Source: Pedobacter schmidteae
GTDB taxonomy: Bacteria; Bacteroidota; Bacteroidia; Sphingobacteriales; Sphingobacteriaceae
Assembly (NCBI GenBank): GCA_945901155.1
Contig: CAMDKO010000011.1
Coordinates: forward strand, 1-44,545
DNA length: 44,545 nt
Direction of reading: 5' to 3'
The position numbers were made by a program, and so were the translations under genes. Of this stretch, positions 17,371 through 27,804 are shown one piece after another (position 1 is the stretch's first letter; the number at the start of each line of letters is the position of its first letter). The notes below the pieces were generated by a model. The model ran no database searches. It had not been told where the DNA came from and saw only the letters and a list, made by a program, of their open reading frames with translations.

Positions 17371-17419
17371 TATTACTTATAACCTATTACTTATAACTTA
17401 TAACCTATTACTTATTACC
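17371..17419 (+). repeat. Heptamer tandem array TAT(T/A)AC(T/C), seven copies, before gldC
   Basis: Bases 17371-17419 divide exactly into seven heptamers: TATTACT, TATAACC, TATTACT, TATAACT, TATAACC, TATTACT, TATTACC. The array ends ten bases before the gldC ATG, so it probably lies within the untranslated leader or promoter. It shares the general pattern TnnnACY with the TCAGACC heptamers near 11464, although the two sequences otherwise differ. Confidence 0.85.
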
Positions 17420-17429
17420 TCAAATACGA

Positions 17430-17789
17430 ATGAAAAAAGCCGAAATAAAACTCACTATAGAACTTGATGATCAAAACATCCCTGAAAATATTTTATGGGA
17501 ATCTACTGACTCACAAACAAAAGAAGCACTTCCTGTTAAATCGATGATGCTTGCACTTTGGGATCATAGCTACAAAAACTCTTTACGTATTGACCTTTGG
17601 ACCAAAGATATGCCAGTAGATGAGATGAAAAGATTCTTTTATGAGACCTTGCAGACCATGGGCGATAGTTTTCTTCGTGCAACAGGAGAAGAAGCGATTG
17701 TTGAAGATCTTCGAGACTATTGCGCTCATTTTGCAGAGAAGATGGAGTTAACAGAAGGAAATAATCCTCAATCTGCTCTTAAAGGCTAA
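17430..17789 (+). CDS. gldC: Gliding motility protein GldC
   Basis: The 119-residue protein matches the Bacteroidota GldC family, with an N-terminal IKLTIELDDQNIPENILWES and an acidic, highly conserved body containing SMMLALWDH and LRIDLWTKDMPVDEMKRFF. GldC is a small cytoplasmic protein linked to gliding motility and the type IX secretion machinery, but it is also kept in non-gliding members of the phylum. There is no signal peptide and no other gld gene in this window. A heptamer repeat sits directly before its start, which could affect translation or transcription. Confidence 0.9.
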   Translation: MKKAEIKLTIELDDQNIPENILWESTDSQTKEALPVKSMMLALWDHSYKNSLRIDLWTKDMPVDEMKRFFYETLQTMGDSFLRATGEEAIVEDLRDYCAHFAEKMELTEGNNPQSALKG

Positions 17790-17800
17790 TTCCAATTGCT

Positions 17801-18205
17801 ATGACATTAAAAAATTATGCAGGAATAATTGGTGCATTACTGGTAATTGCAGGTGGTTTATCACCTATGCTTCATATTCCAATTATTGGAAACTGGAATT
17901 ATTGGGATCTGGACACAGTTTTGGCTGCGATAATTTATACCCTAGCTACTCTGGCATTAATTGCCTCAGCAAGCAATAAAAGAGGCCTTTTACGCTTTTG
18001 CGGATGGTCTACACTGCTGGTTTTGGGTTTCACCTTTGTTGCTGTTTATTTCAAGGTGGATAATTATTTCAGTTTTATACCCTTTAAAAAACTTGCAGCA
18101 GCTGCAAGCAGAGTTATTCATTACCGTTGGATGGGCTGGGCACTTATTGCTTCTGGAGGCCTTATCATGATCCTTTTTTCTGGAAAGAAAAAAAATAAAA
18201 ATTGA
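17801..18205 (+). CDS. Four-helix membrane protein of unknown function
   Basis: The 134-residue protein has four hydrophobic segments: GIIGALLVIAGGLSPML, TVLAAIIYTLATLALIAS, STLLVLGFTFVAVYF and WALIASGGLIMIL. It ends in a lysine/asparagine tail, GKKKNKN. No catalytic motif is visible. It starts 11 bp after gldC and may be co-transcribed with it. I do not recognise a named family. Confidence 0.72.
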   Translation: MTLKNYAGIIGALLVIAGGLSPMLHIPIIGNWNYWDLDTVLAAIIYTLATLALIASASNKRGLLRFCGWSTLLVLGFTFVAVYFKVDNYFSFIPFKKLAAAASRVIHYRWMGWALIASGGLIMILFSGKKKNKN

Positions 18206-18268
18206 TTGATTTTATTTAAATTAGGTATAGTATAATTAACTGAATTCTAAACTTAAACCTAAAAAAAA

Positions 18269-18631
18269 ATGAATCAAATTATTCCTAATGGCCTTTTAAG
18301 AGTTCTTTTTGCAATACCCTTTGCGGTATTTGGAGTTATGCATCTGATGAATGCTACCGCAATGCAGGGAATGGTTCCAGCATATGTTCCAGGTGGAGTT
18401 ATCTGGGTTTACGTTACAGGTGTTTTGTTAATTGCTGGAGCTATAGGCTTTATTCTAAATAAATCTGTTCAAATGGCAGGTTTTTTACTTGGAGCTTTAA
18501 TGCTTGTCTTCATTGCAACTATCCATTTACCAGCGGTTTTAGGTGGAGATCAAAATTCAATGGGCAGTTTATTTAAAGATTTTGCATTAATGACAGGCGC
18601 TTTATTTATCGGAAATTCTTCCAATAAATAA
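18269..18631 (+). CDS. DoxX-like small membrane protein
   Basis: The 120-residue protein has four predicted helices and the DoxX-family style, beginning LLRVLFAIPFAVFGVMHLMN and containing the VTGVLLIAGAIGFILNK segment. DoxX proteins are small quinone-linked or redox-associated membrane proteins of poorly defined role. It is followed after 51 bp by an AlkB-type hydroxylase gene on the same strand, which may be a functional pairing. It could also be classed simply as a DUF membrane protein. Confidence 0.75.
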   Translation: MNQIIPNGLLRVLFAIPFAVFGVMHLMNATAMQGMVPAYVPGGVIWVYVTGVLLIAGAIGFILNKSVQMAGFLLGALMLVFIATIHLPAVLGGDQNSMGSLFKDFALMTGALFIGNSSNK

Positions 18632-18682
18632 GAGTAGGGCAAAAACCTCAAATAAAATTCTTTTAATAGCAGAAAGGAAATA

Positions 18683-19717
18683 ATGAATTCAGAAATCACA
18701 GCTAAAAAGAGATCATTCAGAAACTGGAAGTATTTTCTCAATTTAATTCCGGTTTTATTGGTTATTTATGGAAACATAAATGGTGGCTGGTTAAGTTTAT
18801 TGAATTTCATCTTTACTTTTGTTGTATTGGGAATCGCAGAAATCGTCCTTCCCGAAGACCAAACGAATGATGATGCAGTGGAAGATGAACTCCCTGAAAT
18901 TCTGATGTTCCTTTCTGTTTTTGCACAATTTCTATCCATAATTAGCTTAATTTATGGGGTCTATACCGGTACAATAAAACAGTACTGGATTATAGCTGCA
19001 GCACTGTCTACAGGTGCAGCCTCAGGCACTTTAGCCATAGTTGTAGCCCATGAACTCATTCACAGAAAAAATAAAATTTGGAATTTTGCAGGAAGATTCC
19101 TGCTTTTCACCGTATTCAACCCCTATTTTTATATCCATCACCTCAAAATTCATCATAAATATGTGGGAACAGACTCAGATCCTGTAACTGCAAAATTTGC
19201 TGAAAACTATTATCACTATTTGATTCGTTCTATTTCAGGTCAAATCAAACAATCCTTTCAACTTGAAAAACAACGTTGCCTTGCTAATGGAAAATCAGCT
19301 TTGGGCATGAACAATTATATGCTAAGCTGTTTATTAGGATATATCACTGTTTTAATCTGTGTCGGATTACTCGCTGGATGGACTATTTCTATTGCACTGA
19401 TAGCTCAGGCATTTTTTGCCAATCTATTACTTGAATACACCAATTATATTGAACATTATGGCTTGAGCAGGAATGATAATGAACGGGTGAATGAGATGCA
19501 TTCATGGCAAAGCAATAAGCTCATCAGTCGATTTTTCCTGATCGATCTGAGTCGTCATTCAGACCACCATTTTCATGCCGCAAAACCATTTAACAAATTG
19601 GTTTACTATCCTGCAAGTCCGGTACTTCCTGGAGGATATGCAAGTATGTTATTGCCTGCTCTAATTCCACCTCTATGGTTCAGACTGATGAATTTTCGGA
19701 TTAAGAATACACAGTAA
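18683..19717 (+). CDS. alkB: AlkB-type membrane di-iron hydroxylase (alkane 1-monooxygenase family)
   Basis: The 344-residue integral membrane protein has several helix pairs and the histidine boxes that hold a di-iron site: HELIHRKN, HHLKIHHKY with following GTDSDP, NYIEHYG and SRHSDHHFH. The NYIEHYG and RHSDHH boxes separate AlkB-type alkane and xylene hydroxylases from ordinary fatty-acid desaturases. The second box lacks the GHH found in classic AlkB (EHxxGHH), so the substrate may not be an alkane. No rubredoxin or rubredoxin reductase is adjacent. It is convergent with the NrtR-type regulator. Confidence 0.85.
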   Translation: MNSEITAKKRSFRNWKYFLNLIPVLLVIYGNINGGWLSLLNFIFTFVVLGIAEIVLPEDQTNDDAVEDELPEILMFLSVFAQFLSIISLIYGVYTGTIKQYWIIAAALSTGAASGTLAIVVAHELIHRKNKIWNFAGRFLLFTVFNPYFYIHHLKIHHKYVGTDSDPVTAKFAENYYHYLIRSISGQIKQSFQLEKQRCLANGKSALGMNNYMLSCLLGYITVLICVGLLAGWTISIALIAQAFFANLLLEYTNYIEHYGLSRNDNERVNEMHSWQSNKLISRFFLIDLSRHSDHHFHAAKPFNKLVYYPASPVLPGGYASMLLPALIPPLWFRLMNFRIKNTQ

Positions 19718-19736
19718 TTACGGTGTGATCCACAGC

Positions 19737-19758
19737 GATTGCCCCATGATTGGCAATC
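19737..19758. terminator. Hairpin between convergent alkB and the Nudix regulator
   Basis: GATTGCC (19737-19743) and GGCAATC (19752-19758) pair perfectly over an eight-base loop in the 39-bp gap and reach the regulator's stop codon. No T-run follows on either strand, so if it is a terminator it is a weak, bidirectional one. Confidence 0.35.
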
Positions 19759-20452
19759 ACTTCCCAAACGTCAGCTCTTTCTGAAATAATTTGGAGTATT
19801 TTCTTTTATCGAATTTATACAATTTTGCAGCACGGTACGAAACGCCTTTTTGCTTTTCATCAAGCTCTTTCAAAATACCATAATTCAACATTTTTTTACG
19901 GAAGTTCCGTTTATCAAGCTTCTTACTTAGAATCACTTCATACAATTGCTGTAATTGAGTAAGCGTAAATTTCTCAGGTAGCAATTCAAAGGCTATGGGT
20001 TGATAACTGATCTTGTTTCTTATCTTTTCGAAACCACGTGAAAAGATCTTTTCATGATCAAATGCTAATTTAGGGAGATCGTTAACAGATGTCCAAACGG
20101 CTTTTGAAACATAATTACTAATAGGCCTTAGCTCTTTATTGCCGTTCAACCTGATCATAGCATAATAAGCTACTGTAATAACCCTTCCCTGAGGATGCCT
20201 GTTTACGTCGCCAAAGGTGTAAAATTGATCCATGTAAATATCTCTTAGTCCGGTCAATTCATATAATATTCGCTCAGCAGCATGATCAATACTTTCATCC
20301 TGTTCAACGATATATCCTGGCAATGCCCACCAATCTTTAAAAGGCTCTTTATTTCGTTCAATCAGAAGTATCTTTAACTCGCCATCATCGAAGCCAAAAA
20401 TTACACAATCAATTGAAAATACAGAATCAAACTTAGGGAGTAGCGTTTCCAA
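19757..20452 (-). CDS. NrtR-family transcriptional regulator (Nudix domain plus winged helix)
   Basis: The 231-residue protein has an N-terminal Nudix fold (about residues 10-140) and a C-terminal winged helix (about 150-225, with FTLTQLQQLYEVILSKKLDKR then FRKKMLNYGILKEL). The Nudix box reads GYIVEQDESIDHAAERILYELTGL. Against GX5EX7REUXEEXGU, two glutamates of REUXEE are replaced by I and L and the first glycine by Y, so hydrolase activity should be lost, as in NrtR regulators that keep the fold only to sense a ligand. Relatives control NAD or pentose/sugar genes. It is divergent from pfkA across a palindrome, so glycolysis is a plausible target. Confidence 0.87.
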   Translation of the reverse strand: METLLPKFDSVFSIDCVIFGFDDGELKILLIERNKEPFKDWWALPGYIVEQDESIDHAAERILYELTGLRDIYMDQFYTFGDVNRHPQGRVITVAYYAMIRLNGNKELRPISNYVSKAVWTSVNDLPKLAFDHEKIFSRGFEKIRNKISYQPIAFELLPEKFTLTQLQQLYEVILSKKLDKRNFRKKMLNYGILKELDEKQKGVSYRAAKLYKFDKRKYSKLFQKELTFGK

Positions 20453-20524
20453 ATTTTTTTTAATAAAAACTAAATATATGAGGTTTAGTGATGACTGAGT
20501 GAAAAAATATTTAAAAATTACTTA

Positions 20525-20539
20525 GTGTAAAATATACAC
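20525..20539. promoter_or_regulatory. GTGTA-N5-TACAC palindrome in the regulator/pfkA control region
   Basis: GTGTA-AAATA-TACAC is a perfect dyad with five-base arms, placed two bases upstream of the pfkA -7 element, between the expected -33 and -7 positions. A repressor bound there would block pfkA. The flanking 16-mer (20514-20529) also occurs upstream of gdh. The adjacent NrtR-type regulator is the obvious candidate to bind it. Confidence 0.45.
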
Positions 20540-20541
20540 AC

Positions 20542-20549
20542 TATATTTG
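20542..20549 (+). promoter_or_regulatory. -7 element TATATTTG of the pfkA operon
   Basis: An exact TAnnTTTG match. Transcription should begin around 20555, which leaves a leader of about 23 bases before the GTG at 20578 and makes a start at the TTG at 20560 unlikely. Confidence 0.5.
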
Positions 20550-20577
20550 CGTTAAACTATTGAAAATAAGTTTGTCA

Positions 20578-21555
20578 GTGATAAAAAAAATAGGAGTTTT
20601 TACTTCAGGTGGAGATGCTCCAGGTATGAATGCCTGCATCAGGGCAGTGGTAAGAACAGCAGTGTTTTACGGAATTGAAGTAGTTGGGATTCGCAGAGGC
20701 TATCAGGGAATGCTTGAAAGTGATTTCTGGGATATGGATGCACGTTCAGTAGGAAATATTATCCATTTAGGCGGAACCATTCTCAAAACAGCAAGATGCC
20801 TTGAATTCAAGACTGATGAAGGCATAAAAAAAGCGTATACTAATTTAAAAGAATATGGAATCGATGCGCTTATTCCGATAGGAGGAGATGGTACTGCCCG
20901 AGGTGCCGAACGGCTTTCTAACCGTTTTAATATTCCAACCATTTGTATTCCAGGTACAATAGATAATGATCTTAACGGTTCAGATTTTACTATTGGGTAC
21001 GATACTGCTACAAACACAGTAATTGACGCAATTGATAAGATTAGAGATACTGCGGCATCACATAACCGCTTATTTTTTATAGAGGTTATGGGACGAGATT
21101 CAGGCTGTATTGCTTTACGATCAGGAATTGCGGGCGGTGCTGAAGCCGTAATTCTACCAGAACGAGCAACCGGAGTTGATGAGCTAATCAGCAAATTATC
21201 AGGAGATGCAAAAAATAAAAAAACATCAAGCATCGTGATTGTTGCTGAAGGAGATAAAAGTGGCGGAGCCTATCAACTTGCAGAACAAGTCAAAGAAAAA
21301 TTTAATTTTTACGACATCAAAGTCACTATATTAGGGCATTTACAGCGAGGGGGTAGTCCAAGCAGCTTTGACAGAGTTCTGGCTAGCAGATTAGGATTTG
21401 CAGCTGTAAAAGAATTACTCAATGGTAAAACCCGTCAGATGATTGGACTTCGAGGTAATTCAATTGTGTTAACCCCCCTAGAAGAGGCATTAAATTCATC
21501 TCTTTTTAAATTGGAAGATGATTTAATGGAGATGGTGAGTGTTTTATCAATTTAA
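20578..21555 (+). CDS. pfkA: 6-phosphofructokinase (ATP type)
   Basis: The 325-residue cytoplasmic enzyme phosphorylates fructose 6-phosphate, the committed step of glycolysis. It has KKIGVFTSGGDAPGMNA (ATP loop), PIGGDGTARGA, the catalytic PGTIDND, GYDTATNT, EVMGRDSG and LGHLQRGGSPSSFDR. GGDGT with glycine after the GGD indicates ATP rather than pyrophosphate as donor. The start is placed at GTG 20578, giving MIKKIGVF, because the -7 element sits too close to the in-frame TTG at 20560; TTG 20572 remains possible. It leads a tight operon: three bases separate it from the BadF-like gene. Confidence 0.95.
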   Translation: MIKKIGVFTSGGDAPGMNACIRAVVRTAVFYGIEVVGIRRGYQGMLESDFWDMDARSVGNIIHLGGTILKTARCLEFKTDEGIKKAYTNLKEYGIDALIPIGGDGTARGAERLSNRFNIPTICIPGTIDNDLNGSDFTIGYDTATNTVIDAIDKIRDTAASHNRLFFIEVMGRDSGCIALRSGIAGGAEAVILPERATGVDELISKLSGDAKNKKTSSIVIVAEGDKSGGAYQLAEQVKEKFNFYDIKVTILGHLQRGGSPSSFDRVLASRLGFAAVKELLNGKTRQMIGLRGNSIVLTPLEEALNSSLFKLEDDLMEMVSVLSI

Positions 21556-21558
21556 TAT

Positions 21559-23411
<1,853 letters not shown>

Positions 23412-23441
23412 AAAAATACTTGGAAAGTTTTATACTATCAG

Positions 23442-23474
23442 AACCCTGTTTCAATTTCGGAACAGGGTTTTTTT
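23442..23474 (+). terminator. Rho-independent terminator of the pfkA-gapA operon
   Basis: AACCCTGTT (23442-23450) pairs perfectly with AACAGGGTT (23461-23469) over a ten-base loop and is followed directly by a T-run to 23474. It lies 30 bp after the gapA stop. Confidence 0.92.
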
Positions 23475-23525
23475 ACAAATAATAATTTCTATTTTAGGGT
23501 GTATAAGCGAGGTGAAATTCATAAA

Positions 23526-24494
23526 ATGAAAAAAATAATCTGGGGAATCATTGGCTGCGGTGACGTGAATGAAGTGAAAAGCGGACCCGCATTCAATAAA
23601 GTTCCAAACTCCAGTCTGGCGGCTGTTATGCGCCGCGACAAGCTTAAGGCTGAAGATTATGCCAAAAGACACCATGTAGAAAAATGGTATTCAGATGCTG
23701 AATCATTGATACAAGACACTGAGGTCAATGCGATCTATATTGCTACACCTCCAGATTCTCATGCAGCCTATACACTGGCTGCATTCATGGCAGGAAAGCC
23801 AGTCTACGTAGAGAAACCAATGGCATTAAACTCAATCGAATCCCAAAGAATGCAGGAGGCAGCTGAAAAATTTAAATGCAAACTAAGTGTAGCCCATTAC
23901 CGAAGAGCACAACCTAGATTCATTGAAATTAAACGAATCATTGATGAAAAAATACTTGGCGAAATAATCTCAATAGACATGAAAATGGCAATGAGCCCCT
24001 CCCCTAATTTAGCTGAAACATGGAGAGTAAATCCTGCCATTTCTGGCGGTGGTCTTTTCCATGATCTTGCACCCCATCAGCTTGACCTGATGCTTTACTT
24101 TTTTGGAGAACCCACTAGCATACAAGGTCAGGCACTAAACAAAAGCAAAAATTATCATGCCGACGATTATGTGAGTGCTGAAATTGGATTCCAAAACAAT
24201 ATTTTGTTTAATGGTTTGTGGAATTTCGATGTAAAAAAAGAAAATGAAGAAGACCTCTGTGAAATTAAGGGTAAGAAAGGCATATTACGCTTTGGTGTTT
24301 TCAGCGACTTCTGTGAACTTAGCCTGAACGGAGATACTAAATCTATTACATTTGAGCCTTTACAACATGTTCAGCAGCCTATGATTGAACAAGTAGTTAA
24401 TTATTTTCTGAATAAGGGGCCAAATCCATGCTCGGGTGCTGATGCTCTTATCGTAATGAAGATGATGGATAAAATTGTAGCGAAATCACATTAA
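23526..24494 (+). CDS. Gfo/Idh/MocA family oxidoreductase, cytoplasmic
   Basis: The 322-residue NAD(P)-dependent oxidoreductase has an N-terminal Rossmann motif (IWGIIGCGDVNEVKSG), the family EKP motif in YVEKPMALN and the C-terminal substrate-domain signature GGGLFHDLAPHQLDLM, in which the histidine is catalytic. There is no signal peptide. ATG 23526 is preferred to a GTG nine codons upstream because it directly precedes the conserved Rossmann strand. The substrate is some sugar, inositol or biliverdin-like compound and cannot be assigned. It stands alone behind the gapA terminator and is convergent with the TonB receptor gene. Confidence 0.9.
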   Translation: MKKIIWGIIGCGDVNEVKSGPAFNKVPNSSLAAVMRRDKLKAEDYAKRHHVEKWYSDAESLIQDTEVNAIYIATPPDSHAAYTLAAFMAGKPVYVEKPMALNSIESQRMQEAAEKFKCKLSVAHYRRAQPRFIEIKRIIDEKILGEIISIDMKMAMSPSPNLAETWRVNPAISGGGLFHDLAPHQLDLMLYFFGEPTSIQGQALNKSKNYHADDYVSAEIGFQNNILFNGLWNFDVKKENEEDLCEIKGKKGILRFGVFSDFCELSLNGDTKSITFEPLQHVQQPMIEQVVNYFLNKGPNPCSGADALIVMKMMDKIVAKSH

Positions 24495-24686
24495 TCATTC
24501 AATTAAATCTTATTCTTCAACACCAGACCACCTCAAGGTGGGGAGATTCATTAATCCCGACTAGGATTAGCCATGCCAACAGATCTCTTCAGAAAAAATA
24601 ATCCAATCATTGAATAAACCAAACCCATAACACTGCTGAGCAGTAGAGTTAAGAATTAAATATAGAATATACCAAAGCTAATTAAC

Positions 24687-24719
24687 AAAAATCCCGCTCC
24701 GGAAACCGAAGCGGGATTT
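24687..24719 (-). terminator. Rho-independent terminator of the TonB receptor gene
   Basis: On the minus strand AATCCCGCT pairs with AGCGGGATT (24718-24710 with 24698-24690) around a CG-containing loop and is followed by a run of five T (24691-24687). A second, weaker hairpin (CATCTT/AAGATG, 24746-24761) lies closer to the receptor stop. Confidence 0.82.
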
Positions 24720-24773
24720 GTACAAATTTAAAAAAATCAGCTTTTCATCTTAAAAAAGATGATTTTTCAGAAA

Positions 24774-27650
24774 TTATTGGTTAAAGGTAAATCCAACATA
24801 GTACATACCACCCATCTCAGGATTTCCATAAGAGGTTACATAGTATTTATTCAGAAGATCTGAAGCACCGATTTTGATCATTCCATTAACAGAAGGAATT
24901 TTCAAGTTAACCTGGGCATCAACAGTTCCGAATGAAGGAACCGCGCCTGCTGCAAATGATGAATTCCAGTAGAATGAATCCTGCCAGCGGTAAGAAACAT
25001 TCATACCAACATTCTTAACAACGTTGCGATTGCTGATACCTAAGTTATAACGAACTTTCGGAGTATTAAAATCATTCACATAAGTAACAGGGATATCACC
25101 GATATTATTGTAAGAAATATTTCCGCTCAGGTTATATTTTCCCATTAAATAATCAATTCCAAGAGCAGAACCATAAGAAGTTACATTACCCTCTGCATTA
25201 ACCGGAACACCAAACTTTGTAAAAGAAGTTCCATTTTGCTGGAATACCTCTACAGAGGTAATGAAATTACTATAGGTGTTATAATATCCGTAGGCATCAA
25301 GCAAAACTTTGCTACCTAATAAACCTTTATAACCCAATTCATAAGCTTTTACACTCTCTGGCTTTACTCCATCTGCGGTGAATGAATACGTTTTAAGTAA
25401 AGCAGGATTTGCCGCACCTGCTGATGCAGAAGCTAAGAAATTACGGTAACTCACATCAGTAAATGGCTTGTTTCCATATAAATTATATTTCACCAAACTT
25501 GAAGGCAAACCACCAATTAAACGTGTTGAACCACCACCAACTGAAAGATCGATAAATTGATTCTGTGTTGTTGGATTACGATAACCTGTTTGATAAGATA
25601 ATCTGATATTATTATTTGGCGCTACTGTGTAAACTCCTGTAAGTCTTGGAGTAAAACGACCATCAAAATTCTGGTTTTTATCATAACGACCAGAGAAACT
25701 TAACTTAAATGCATCAGACAATTTTTTACCCATTTGAACAAAAGCACCATATTCATCGATATCAATTTCACGGTTAAGATCATCGAAAATAGTACCTCCA
25801 GAATTCAAATCATATCTTCTATATGAAGCTCCAACCTGAAGTTCAAAGGCTTCTTTCAAAGCTTTAGTAAAATTATACATACCCTCATAATGGTAAAGGT
25901 TTGTTTTATCATTGAACTTGGCTCCTAAACCAGAGCTGAGATTAGTGTTTTTAATTGTATTTTTTGCAGATTCAAACTGCGCAGTTCCTGGCAGAAATCT
26001 ACCAACATCTGCTGCTGAACGAGCTAATGTATGAGCCTGACCATCAGGAGCACCTGCAGCCCGAGCACCTACATAATTACCAACATATTGAGGAAACCAG
26101 GTAGTACTTGCTTTCGAGGCTTCATTGATGTAACTACCAAGTATGGAAGAAATATAAGAATCACCAGAACGCTCCTGAGTAGTGTAACCACGTACCATGA
26201 AGTCTTGTCCCTTCACTTCAAGTTTATATTGTCCTATACTGAAATTACGTATAGAATAACGGTCAGAACCAGTGTAAACGGTGGTACCAGTACCCCAGTT
26301 TGCTTGCAAAACAGCCTGAACGGTATTACTTAATTTATAATGTAATGAAGTAGATGTTTTTATAGACTTGGCATTGTAATCAACTAAATTTTGTTCATTA
26401 TAACCTGTACGAGATACCATTTGATCAGGTATCAATCCTGCTCGTAAACCAAAGTTAAAAGGCAAAACATTTTGAATTGTAGGCCTCAAAGCTGCTGGGA
26501 AATTACCTAAAAATCCACCGATCTGAGCTGGTGTGGCGTTTGGAGGAAGGGAAGCATTGATCATTCCAATTACATTCGGAATTGCTCCACCTGTAGCTGC
26601 TGCTACTCCAGCATTTGTTGCTGATTGAACTGAGTTAGCTATGTTACGCATATTTGAATTCACTTCATCACCATATACGTTTACACCATCAAAATTCGGA
26701 TCAGAATTTCTGTCACCTGATTTCACAGTACGTGAAGTGCGGTCGAAATTAGAGTAGTTTGCTGCCTGCCAGTCATCTGCCTCTAAAAAAGAGAGTGTGG
26801 TTTTGAAAGCAAATTTATTCCATGCTTTTGCAACCCTAACTCCTGCTTCTTTAAAAGGAGCTGCTGGTTGTAATGGATCACTCACATGACTTAGTCCATT
26901 TTTAATTGAGAAACTAACACCTTGTGTAGTGTAAGGATCTTTTGAACTCATCAGCATAGTACCGCTAATACCACCCGCACCATATAAAGCAGATGAAGCA
27001 CCTGGCAATAGCTCTACATTATCAAGGTCAAGTTCTGAAATACCAATAATGTTTCCAACAGAGAAATTCAAGCCTGGTGCCTGATTATCCATACCGTCTA
27101 TGTATTGATTAAATCTGGTATTACCATTTGAATTGAAACCTCTTGTATTAATAGATTTGAATGTCAAACTTTGAGCACTCATTTCAACACCCTTCAAATT
27201 GTTGAGTGCATCATAAAATGATACAGCGGCTGTTTCACGAATTGCTGCAAGTCCGAAACGTTCAATTGATACCGGCGATTCTAATATTCGCTCTGGGGTA
27301 CGTGAAGCGGCTACTACTACTTCTTGACCAAGAATAGACTGAGATTCCATTTTGATCTCTAAATTAGAAACTGAACCGGCAAGCTCTTGTTCAATGGTCT
27401 TGTAACCAATGTAAGTAATTACAATTGTCAATGGTGTTTTTTCTGAAATACTTAGATTGAATCTACCTTCAGAATTTGTAGATGTTCCAATTGTTTTGCC
27501 CTTCACTGTGATGGCCACGCCTGGTAATGTTTCATTTGTTAATTTATCAGTTACTTTTCCAGATATGCTTGTATTCTGAGCAAATCCAATGTTCATAGTA
27601 CCAATAAGTAACAATAAAATACAGGCTAAACGAGTAAATGTTTTATTCAT
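24774..27650 (-). CDS. TonB-dependent outer-membrane receptor with N-terminal carboxypeptidase-regulatory-like domain
   Basis: The 958-residue outer-membrane transporter has a signal peptide (residues 1-25, ending GFAQ), then a CarboxypepD_reg-like beta sandwich (about 28-105, ISGKVTDKLTNETLPGVAI), the plug domain (about 115-240, with LNNLKGVEMSAQS and the VELLPGASSALYGAGGISG motif) and a long beta barrel ending in the aromatic strand MYYVGFTFNQ. It takes up a ligand using TonB energy. No SusD-like partner is adjacent, so it is not a typical polysaccharide SusCD pair. The substrate could be a siderophore, peptide or oligosaccharide. It is divergent from the penicillin-acylase-family gene with a 16-bp palindrome in between. 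Confidence 0.93.
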   Translation of the reverse strand: MNKTFTRLACILLLLIGTMNIGFAQNTSISGKVTDKLTNETLPGVAITVKGKTIGTSTNSEGRFNLSISEKTPLTIVITYIGYKTIEQELAGSVSNLEIKMESQSILGQEVVVAASRTPERILESPVSIERFGLAAIRETAAVSFYDALNNLKGVEMSAQSLTFKSINTRGFNSNGNTRFNQYIDGMDNQAPGLNFSVGNIIGISELDLDNVELLPGASSALYGAGGISGTMLMSSKDPYTTQGVSFSIKNGLSHVSDPLQPAAPFKEAGVRVAKAWNKFAFKTTLSFLEADDWQAANYSNFDRTSRTVKSGDRNSDPNFDGVNVYGDEVNSNMRNIANSVQSATNAGVAAATGGAIPNVIGMINASLPPNATPAQIGGFLGNFPAALRPTIQNVLPFNFGLRAGLIPDQMVSRTGYNEQNLVDYNAKSIKTSTSLHYKLSNTVQAVLQANWGTGTTVYTGSDRYSIRNFSIGQYKLEVKGQDFMVRGYTTQERSGDSYISSILGSYINEASKASTTWFPQYVGNYVGARAAGAPDGQAHTLARSAADVGRFLPGTAQFESAKNTIKNTNLSSGLGAKFNDKTNLYHYEGMYNFTKALKEAFELQVGASYRRYDLNSGGTIFDDLNREIDIDEYGAFVQMGKKLSDAFKLSFSGRYDKNQNFDGRFTPRLTGVYTVAPNNNIRLSYQTGYRNPTTQNQFIDLSVGGGSTRLIGGLPSSLVKYNLYGNKPFTDVSYRNFLASASAGAANPALLKTYSFTADGVKPESVKAYELGYKGLLGSKVLLDAYGYYNTYSNFITSVEVFQQNGTSFTKFGVPVNAEGNVTSYGSALGIDYLMGKYNLSGNISYNNIGDIPVTYVNDFNTPKVRYNLGISNRNVVKNVGMNVSYRWQDSFYWNSSFAAGAVPSFGTVDAQVNLKIPSVNGMIKIGASDLLNKYYVTSYGNPEMGGMYYVGFTFNQ

Positions 27651-27788
27651 AATTCTCGGTTTTATTTTTGGTTATTTTTTAAATAATTAATAAAACTAAT
27701 GCAATATTTTAATTGAAACAAGCTGATTTTAATTTTAATTATGCATGCATAGTAAAATTATGGCATTAAATACATCTAAAGGCTGAAA

Positions 27789-27804
27789 TTTAGTCATGAC
27801 TAAA
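27789..27804. promoter_or_regulatory. Perfect 16-bp palindrome between the TonB receptor and acylase genes
   Basis: TTTAGTCATGACTAAA is a perfect, uninterrupted palindrome in the 223-bp divergent control region, 139 bp from the receptor start and 70 bp from the acylase start. It has the form of a dimeric regulator's operator. I do not recognise the regulator. Confidence 0.5.

Noticed and set aside
19757-20452. Reading the Nudix protein as an active pyrophosphohydrolase
   Set aside because: Two of the metal-binding glutamates in the Nudix box are replaced, and a winged-helix domain follows, so a regulator is the better call.
24528-24541. CCACCT/AGGTGG hairpin after the Gfo gene as a terminator
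   Set aside because: The loop is only two bases and no T-run follows; too weak to annotate.
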